In this document: one piece after another, positions 60,171-64,000 of the stretch
Layout of the letters: the number at the start of each line of letters is the position of its first letter
How positions within the stretch are numbered: the stretch's first letter is position 1
Origin: a virus
Strand: one strand, 5' to 3'
DNA: 64,000 nucleotides
IMG/VR virus record: IMGVR_UViG_3300048583_000222
Span: 1 to 64,000 of that record
Made by a program: the position numbers and the translations under genes
The notes under the pieces: generated by a model
What the model was told of the DNA's origin: nothing
Seen by the model: only the letters and a program-made list of their open reading frames with translations
The model's database searches: none

Positions 60171-60317
60171 TTCGGCACATGATGGAAGGGCAAACATAGG
60201 GGACTCACACCCGGTATCGCTTAAACGTGTGAGCGCAGGCTGTACTCAACGTTGGTACAGCGTCAGGTAAACCTGAGCGCAAAGCTTTACTTGGAGGTTC
60301 GAATCCTCCTGGCCGAA
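60171..60317 (+). tRNA. Leucine-type tRNA-like RNA with about 70-nt insertion in the anticodon region
   Basis: The ends pair as an acceptor stem with one bulged A: TTCGGC(A)CA (60171-60179) / TGGCCGAA (60310-60317). A D-arm (ATG 60182-60184 / CAT 60195-60197, GGAA and GGG in the loop) follows TG at positions 8-9 as in class II leucine tRNA. The T-arm GGAGG-TTCGAAT-CCTCC (60293-60309) is perfect. Between, instead of a normal anticodon arm, lie three strong hairpins: CTCACAC/GTGTGAG, GCTGTAC/GTACAGC, GCGTCAGG/CCTGAGCGC. No anticodon can be assigned. It is either an interrupted tRNA or a tRNA-like regulatory RNA. Confidence 0.45.
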
Positions 60318-60321
60318 CAAA

Positions 60322-60458
60322 ATTGAGATGTACATGCGTAAAAGCTGGAAGGGTAATTCCTATGTGCAAAAACAGAACGTAGTAGTAATACTACCGAGTG
60401 TAGTTAGTATGGTAATGGCTACACGCAGACAGCACCATAAGCCTCTGTGCATCTCAAT
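60322..60458 (+). ncRNA. Branched structured RNA candidate next to the tRNA-like element
   Basis: Nine-bp closing helix ATTGAGATG (60322-60330) / CATCTCAAT (60450-60458). Inside: GTACAT/ATGTGC (one G-T), GGAA-GGGTAA-TTCC, GTAGTA-GTAA-TACTAC (60379-60394, GNRA loop) and GTGTAG/CTACAC. No open frame fits. The plan (closing stem plus several hairpins) is shared with the tRNA-like element 4 nt upstream, but without a T-arm. Confidence 0.5.
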
Positions 60459-60488
60459 CTTATTGACAGCCTGGAAAGACAGGCAAAA

Positions 60489-60561
60489 GGAGCAATAGCA
60501 AAGTTGGTCTATGCGGCGGACTGAAAATCCGAAGATTGTGGTTCGATCCCACATTGCTCCA
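60489..60561 (+). tRNA. tRNA-Phe (GAA)
   Basis: 73 nt. Acceptor GGAGCAA / TTGCTCC (7 bp), T8-A9, D-arm GCA...TGC with TTGG in the loop, anticodon loop CTGAAAA (anticodon GAA), T-arm TGTGG-TTCGATC-CCACA and discriminator A. Only the outermost anticodon-stem pair is mismatched (G-A). CCA is not encoded. Confidence 0.9.
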
Positions 60562-60639
60562 CAAACTAAAGTAGGTTTTTCACAGGGACTTGATCTCCTA
60601 GCCTGTTTCTACATGCTGGACTTTTTTATCTTTACCTAC

Positions 60640-60942
60640 ATGAAAAGTATCCTGTTCCTACTCCAACTGGTATGGTGTACCACTGTGCATGCGCAGAAAC
60701 ACGCCGGGCCTATCTTAGAAGAGCACCCCATTTACGGCCCTACCAGCTCACTGCTGGGGGTAATGCGCAGATGGAATCCCTCTTACTTTTATCCGCTCGA
60801 CTCCTCCTTCCACAAGTACATGAACAAGTACGATCGTGAGTTACTCTTCGATCCTGCACGACTGGACATGTATCTCAAGGACAGGAAGTTCGTGTGGTTC
60901 CGCCATTCAGACACCACATTTCTACCTTTTAAATTAAACTGA
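60640..60942 (+). CDS. Small exported protein
   Basis: 100 residues from the ATG at 60640. Starts earlier would run through the tRNA. A signal peptide (MKSILFLLQLVWCTTVHAQ, Ala-x-Ala-like HAQ) precedes a basic mature part (EEHPIYGPTSSLLGVMRRWN; YDRELLFDPARLDMYL). Its stop overlaps the next start (TGATG). It may act in the periplasm; family not recognised. A TATCTTTA box (60627-60634) lies directly upstream. Confidence 0.5.
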   Translation: MKSILFLLQLVWCTTVHAQKHAGPILEEHPIYGPTSSLLGVMRRWNPSYFYPLDSSFHKYMNKYDRELLFDPARLDMYLKDRKFVWFRHSDTTFLPFKLN

Positions 60943-61337
60943 TGGATAAACATCTCATCGCCCCAGCACATGTAAAGACCTTCGTATTCGGAGGCAGAGC
61001 CAAATTCATTGTACAGCATGGTCAGCAGGAGTACACACTCAGGGTAGCTGTGACTTCGTACGACAAGCACAAGTTCAACATCTACCTGAACCAGGAATGG
61101 ATGGGCGCTATCTATAAAGTGGCAGGCGTTACGCTGGACCAAAAGATTGGTACAGCTGAGCAGCGACTTGTTGTTCAGGAAATCCTTGACAGTGTACTGT
61201 ACGAGAACTATCCGCATGACATGCATTTCTACCACATCGGTATTTGCGGTATCTGTGGCCGTGACCTGACTGACCCGTATTCCATTCATATTGGTATTGG
61301 TCCCACATGCAGAAAGCGTGTAGGGCTGGTAAAATAA
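60942..61337 (+). CDS. DUF6011-like zinc-binding protein
   Basis: 131 residues. The C-terminal stretch ICGICGRDLTDPYSIHIGIGP followed by TCRKR (about 97-125) is the DUF6011 pattern: CxxCGRxLTDPxSIxxGIGPxC, a small zinc-binding motif often seen in phage proteins. The N-terminal 95 residues are beta-rich (TFVFGGRAKFIVQHGQQEYT). Its TGATG start suggests coupling to the preceding gene. The exact role is unknown. Confidence 0.75.
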   Translation: MDKHLIAPAHVKTFVFGGRAKFIVQHGQQEYTLRVAVTSYDKHKFNIYLNQEWMGAIYKVAGVTLDQKIGTAEQRLVVQEILDSVLYENYPHDMHFYHIGICGICGRDLTDPYSIHIGIGPTCRKRVGLVK

Positions 61338-61340
61338 AGA

Positions 61341-61362
61341 GGCCCGCAGAGAACTGCAGGCC
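61341..61362 (+). other. Hairpin after the DUF6011 gene
   Basis: GGCC-CGCAG-AGAA-CTGCA-GGCC, with one C-A mismatch. The T tract is missing, so it may be a processing or pause site rather than a full terminator. Confidence 0.45.
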
Positions 61363-61432
61363 GACTATCCAATATCCTAAGTTCCCTACGAACTCATGGA
61401 AACATTAAAAATGTCAGTGCAAATATACACGT

Positions 61433-61537
61433 ATGGAAAGCAAGAAACAACAGGATACATACAATTTTCTAGTTATGATCCTCATCGTATTAGTAGTCAG
61501 CATAGTTACATACCTGACCAAACAGATCAGTCCTTGA
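61433..61537 (+). CDS. 34-aa single-helix membrane peptide
   Basis: 34 residues (MESKKQQDTYNFLVMI, then hydrophobic LIVLVVSIVTYL, ending KQISP). One membrane helix flanked by charged ends, with a terminator 27 nt after the stop. Its short size is balanced by a clear membrane pattern and the downstream terminator. Confidence 0.45.
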   Translation: MESKKQQDTYNFLVMILIVLVVSIVTYLTKQISP

Positions 61538-61563
61538 TGATGTGGGATTGTTGTTTATGTTAG

Positions 61564-61604
61564 ATCCCTCCTGTACTGAAAAGTGCAGGGGGATTTTTTT
61601 TTTT
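61564..61604 (+). terminator. Strong intrinsic terminator with GAAA loop and 11-T tail
   Basis: ATCCCTCCTG...ACT-GAAA-AGT...CAGGGGGAT forms a long stem with small bulges, followed by eleven T. Confidence 0.9.
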
Positions 61605-61624
61605 CACCTAAACTCAATGTGACT

Positions 61625-61900
61625 ATGTCACAACAGCCAATGAAACCCGCTCCGATTGTGCTGGAGCGAGGATACTGTACTTGTACAGCAGCACCAATGG
61701 CCCACGGAGGACTTGAAGGATACATGGACAACATGGACTACAAGTATGAACTCATGATGGACTCGGGCATACCCAGCGCACAATGGTATAGGGTATATCA
61801 TCACCAGGATCCAGATGAGGATGTCTATTACCAAACCTGCAACAGTGGTATATTCAAACAACATTTCCGGATATTCCGGGTAGATACGAAATTATTGTAA
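61625..61900 (+). CDS. Small protein of unknown function
   Basis: 91 residues from the ATG at 61625. An earlier in-frame non-ATG start would lie in the terminator and is rejected. Met/Tyr/Gln-rich (GYMDNMDYKYELMM; WYRVYHHQDPDEDVY). Cys at about 18, 20 and 70. Family not recognised. Confidence 0.5.
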   Translation: MSQQPMKPAPIVLERGYCTCTAAPMAHGGLEGYMDNMDYKYELMMDSGIPSAQWYRVYHHQDPDEDVYYQTCNSGIFKQHFRIFRVDTKLL

Positions 61901-61919
61901 ACGCTAAAACATAAGCAAC

Positions 61920-62420
61920 ATGGACAACAAGAAGAAGGCAGAGAAAGTATTCTCTACCAAAGCCCAGAAGATCGCCTCAGTAGAGGCACTCAGGTACAAT
62001 TGCGAGCATGGGCTCTTTACTCGTGCAGCACATCTCAAGGACCGCTTTAATGTGAGCAATACTATATCCAAGTTATTGGCAGAAGGTATTATCATAGAGA
62101 ATGGGGTAAAGCACAAGTACAAGTGGATGACTGATAAAACTCCCGAAACTATTGTGGAGGCTATCTGGAATACACATGGTAGTACAGGTAAAGAGATTGG
62201 AAAAATTGTGGGTGGGGCTACCGATAAGCAGCAGGACATTGCGCTACTGCCAACTCCTCATGCCGAACCAGTAGTGGAAAAACCTGCAAAAGCACCGGTT
62301 AGTAAGGTAACCAACGTCGAGCAGGAGATTAGATCCTGCTTGGACCGCTGTAAGGAGTACGGTATCAGTAATCAGGCCAAGTACATTGCAGATCATCTGC
62401 GACACCTGAGGGCTGTATGA
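61920..62420 (+). CDS. Winged-helix-like small protein (regulator candidate)
   Basis: 166 residues. Residues about 10-70 (KAQKIASVEALRYNCEHG; LKDRFNVSNTISKLLAEGI; GVKHKYKWM) fit a winged helix. A Pro/Ala-rich linker (AEPVVEKPAKAPVSKV) leads to a second helical segment (EIRSCLDRCKEYGIS). It could regulate early-gene transcription. It overlaps the next gene by 4 nt. Confidence 0.5.
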   Translation: MDNKKKAEKVFSTKAQKIASVEALRYNCEHGLFTRAAHLKDRFNVSNTISKLLAEGIIIENGVKHKYKWMTDKTPETIVEAIWNTHGSTGKEIGKIVGGATDKQQDIALLPTPHAEPVVEKPAKAPVSKVTNVEQEIRSCLDRCKEYGISNQAKYIADHLRHLRAV

Positions 62421-62728
62421 GCAAGAAATTCACTACGCCTTTCGAGTATGATTACATATTCAAAGGCCCAGACCAGAAAGAGCATACCCTACGCTTTGTA
62501 GGGGAGTACACCAGTGAGTGGATCGATGGACAATTCCGCGAGACCTCTAACGCAACCGACATTATGTTGGATGGTGCACCCGTCGGAGAGCTGATTATGC
62601 ACATAGTAGTGGAATTCGATGACTTACATTTTGCCAACCATATCAACGACCTGCTGGCGGAACATTGCCGCAAGTTATATGTGGAAGACGATGATTACGA
62701 TGACTGGCGACAAAAACAGGAGAAGTGA
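62417..62728 (+). CDS. Small acidic protein of unknown function
   Basis: 103 residues, beta-rich in the first half (FEYDYIFKGPDQKEHTLRFVGEY split by charged residues), acidic at the C-terminus (EDDDYDDWRQKQ). It overlaps the winged-helix gene by 4 nt and ends 1 nt before a tiny coupled frame at 62730. Family not recognised. Confidence 0.5.
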   Translation: MSKKFTTPFEYDYIFKGPDQKEHTLRFVGEYTSEWIDGQFRETSNATDIMLDGAPVGELIMHIVVEFDDLHFANHINDLLAEHCRKLYVEDDDYDDWRQKQEK

Positions 62729-62729
62729 T

Positions 62730-62765
62730 ATGAAAGTAATCTATGAACCAGCCGAGAAATTATGA
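62730..62765 (+). pseudogene. 11-codon coupled frame MKVIYEP..., possible remnant
   Basis: A tiny frame reads MKVIYEPAEKL and stops at 62765, inside the start of the structured RNA. The first seven residues match the N-terminal phrase of phage radical-SAM/SPL-like proteins (MKIIYEPxGxA...), so it may be a truncated gene remnant or a leader peptide. Confidence 0.3.
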
Positions 62766-62771
62766 CCCCCT
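62762..62771 (+). repeat. Direct repeat copy 1, ATGACCCCCT
   Basis: Identical to the copy at 62983-62992. The two flank the RNA core, 221 nt apart. Confidence 0.8.
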
Positions 62772-62982
62772 CTAAGTTAGACCGTGATCGTGGGTAGGAG
62801 GGTTGCGTAGAGCAACTAGGCGCCAGTATGCGAAAGTGTAGCTGGTAGAGTGCTGAAGTCGACTAGGCACTCGTGGATACCCCAAGTAACCGGAGGATGC
62901 CGAGATTGGGGGCACTACGGTAGGCGGTAGTTGAAAGGTACTACGACGGTAAAAGCCCCGTGCGGGAGACGTACACCGCGGA

Positions 62983-62992
62983 ATGACCCCCT
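62983..62992 (+). repeat. Direct repeat copy 2, ATGACCCCCT
   Basis: Second copy, which forms the 5' arm of the terminator. Confidence 0.8.
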
Positions 62993-63036
62993 GATGCCTT
63001 CCTGCAGCAATGTGGGAGGGTGACGGGGGTATTTTA
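62986..63036 (+). terminator. Intrinsic terminator at the 3' end of the 62764 RNA
   Basis: ACCCCC/GGGGGT encloses CCTTCC/GGGAGG, followed by ATTTTAT. The next gene starts 22 nt later. Confidence 0.8.
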
Positions 63037-63057
63037 TAACATCAAAACAACAATCGC

Positions 63058-63381
63058 ATGGTCACAGAACAAATGACTATGGACGAGATCATTCAGATTT
63101 GCCGGGTCGCTTTGGCAGAATGGGAAGCATTACACAAGAAGTACCCACAAGGAGCCCCTTTGAAGGTACGTCAGAATCGTAGAATAGCCTACGGACTGTG
63201 TTATTATTTGAAGCATGTACTAAACTGGGCTGACTTTCAAGAGTTGCTGGTACCTGAGCTGTTGGAACACAGAGGTAGCCTATTCTTGCCCCACATCCGG
63301 CCGTACAACAGGAAGAAGTACCTGCCTGTACGCATCCAGTTTCTGAAGAATCTCATTGAGGAACTCGAAGAAGCTAAATAA
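63058..63381 (+). CDS. Helical protein of unknown function
   Basis: 107 residues (MVTEQMTMDEIIQICRVALAEW is split by turns), all helical with a conserved-looking YGLCYYLKHVLNW core and a basic C-terminal part (IRPYNRKKYLPVRIQFLKN). It follows the 62764 RNA and is ended by a terminator. Family not recognised. Confidence 0.5.
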   Translation: MVTEQMTMDEIIQICRVALAEWEALHKKYPQGAPLKVRQNRRIAYGLCYYLKHVLNWADFQELLVPELLEHRGSLFLPHIRPYNRKKYLPVRIQFLKNLIEELEEAK

Positions 63382-63440
63382 GCACTCCCTCAGCAGACGA
63401 AGAATCCGTTGATGAAGTGGCGGGGGAGCTGCTTATTTTT
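63380..63440 (+). terminator. Intrinsic terminator after the 63058 gene
   Basis: AAGCA/TGCTT and CTCCC/GGGAG form a 10-bp stem with one bulge around a 34-nt loop, followed by ATTTTT. It begins at the last base of the stop codon's trailing context. Confidence 0.75.
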
Positions 63441-63442
63441 AC

Positions 63443-63450
63443 TACCTTTA
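63443..63450 (+). promoter_or_regulatory. Promoter-like -7 box TACCTTTA
   Basis: Matches TAnnTTTA, 17 nt upstream of the ATG at 63467 and just after a terminator, the same arrangement as at 57486 and 42450. Confidence 0.4.
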
Positions 63451-63466
63451 AACCCCCTTTTCAATT

Positions 63467-63685
63467 ATGGAGAATTCATGGATGATATTTGCCCACGAAG
63501 GCAATGCAAACCACATGTGGTACTGTGGCAATGACCACTATGTAGACCTCGAGACCGGAGAACAAGCCTGGGACATGGATATGGACCAACTGCACGAGAT
63601 CCTGCACAACAAGAGAAAGAAACATTTTACTGACAACAAAACACGCTACGTCATTGTAGCACGAGGGACACGTTATGAACCTTAG
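63467..63685 (+). CDS. Small protein of unknown function
   Basis: 72 residues, Trp/His/Asp-rich (FAHEGNANHMWYCGNDHY; ETGEQAWDMDMDQLHEIL). It could be a small metal-binding protein given the many His, Asp and one Cys, but no motif is certain. Its stop overlaps the next start by 11 nt. Confidence 0.5.
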   Translation: MENSWMIFAHEGNANHMWYCGNDHYVDLETGEQAWDMDMDQLHEILHNKRKKHFTDNKTRYVIVARGTRYEP

Positions 63686-64000
63686 AAAACCAAAACTGGC
63701 CAAGCTGGTGGATTCCACCAAGAGCCTGGCCCTGCAAAGTGTCGTACATGATCTGGATGTCTTCAAGGAGCAGATGCAGGTCCTACTGGACAGGCATACA
63801 GACCTGCTCACAGCCCATTACGAAAAGGAAAAGATCATGGAGCGGATCCACAGCATCACGGATATACAGGATCTGCTTGACTTTAAGCTCAGTATACTTC
63901 CTTCGAGTGCTATGGACACCGTAGCTGAAAGCATAGATGAGCTGTTCCCCAAGGAACCTACGTTTGTACAGGTACAGCTGTATCTGGAGACACTTACCCA
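63675..64000 (+). CDS. Helical protein, partial at the right edge
   Basis: At least 108 residues from the ATG at 63675, open to the window end. Coiled-coil-like (LALQSVVHDLDVFKEQMQVL; HYEKEKIMERIHSIT), then a more globular acidic region (AESIDELFPKEPTF). It overlaps the previous gene by 11 nt. Function cannot be assigned. Confidence 0.55.
   Translation, partial: MNLRKPKLAKLVDSTKSLALQSVVHDLDVFKEQMQVLLDRHTDLLTAHYEKEKIMERIHSITDIQDLLDFKLSILPSSAMDTVAESIDELFPKEPTFVQVQLYLETLT

Larger units (their letters stand above)
62764..63036 (+). ncRNA. About 270-nt structured RNA with direct-repeat ends and built-in terminator switch
   Basis: The region holds at least six helices: GTTGC/GCAAC (62802-62816), CCAG-TATGC-GAAA-GTGTA-G-CTGG (62823-62845), GAGTGC/GCACTC (62848-62872), CCCCAA/TTGGGG (62880-62911), GTAGT/ACTAC (62927-62944), GCGG/CCGC (62962-62979), then a terminator (62986-63036). 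A 10-nt direct repeat ATGACCCCCT lies at 62762 and 62983. GGGGGT (63025-63030) can pair with either ACCCCC copy. No open frame fits. No match to a known RNA family can be claimed from memory. Confidence 0.75.

Noticed and set aside
60203-60212. Opal-suppressor anticodon TCA in GGGGACTCACACCC
   Set aside because: Position 33 would be C, and the stem is broken outside three G-C pairs; stop codons look standard throughout.
60171-60317. Group I intron in the tRNA-like element
   Set aside because: About 70-90 nt is far too short and no conserved core sequences are seen.
1-64000. CRISPR array, integrase or transposase
   Set aside because: No regular repeat-spacer series and no recombinase motifs found in any likely gene.

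Overview
This window is a stretch of a tailed double-stranded DNA phage that infects a Bacteroidota host. I place it in or near the crAss-like phages (Crassvirales). Evidence from gene content: the capsid protein carries crAss-type motifs; the order terminase, portal, scaffold, capsid, ring proteins, muzzle, cargo proteins, giant virion RNA-polymerase protein is kept; and the giant protein has the catalytic signature DFDVD. Evidence for the host: promoter-like TAnnTTTG / TAnnTTTA boxes follow several terminators, most genes lack a Shine-Dalgarno sequence, and Bacteroidota-type GCxxPxAxNY...SC and PKD/malectin modules occur. No integrase, rRNA or CRISPR array is seen. Stop codons look standard. 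Base composition is roughly balanced, and GTAC is strikingly common.

Layout. Positions 1-54694 are read almost entirely on the minus strand as one long late operon with many 1-35 nt overlaps. From its promoter end (right to left) it holds: small accessory genes (54694-51468), including a Tat-like exported protein, an Acb2/Tad1-like anti-defence candidate, a RepL-like winged helix and a RyR-domain protein; a PD-(D/E)XK nuclease; a conserved small protein with an IPYFGKF motif; a pre-terminase gene; TerL, portal, scaffold and major capsid protein; head and ring proteins; a muzzle split over two genes; four internal (cargo) proteins including a 1746-aa one; the 4951-aa polyvalent protein; and finally two small structural proteins, a collagen-like fibre and two secreted-looking beta-helix fibres, the last running off the left edge.

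A 190-bp divergent control region (54695-54885) separates this from a plus-strand early region (54886-64000). The early region has about 18 small genes: a highly expressed-looking first gene, membrane and exported proteins (one resembling an outer-membrane beta-barrel), Zn-ribbon, winged-helix and unknown proteins. One minus-strand RepL-like gene lies inside it. Between the small genes lie a clear tRNA-Phe, two tRNA-like elements and three further structured RNA candidates (56837-56978, 60322-60458, 62764-63036), many with their own terminators.

How it works together (inference). Early genes modify the host envelope and counter defences. Late genes build the capsid and a short tail whose internal proteins, ejected with the DNA, bring a ready-made RNA polymerase, helicase, proteases and nucleotide-ligand-binding modules into the new host. 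The most unusual items are the multi-enzyme giant protein, the 62764-63036 RNA bounded by a 10-bp direct repeat that can compete with its own terminator, and the pair of branched RNAs around a degenerate leucine-type tRNA.
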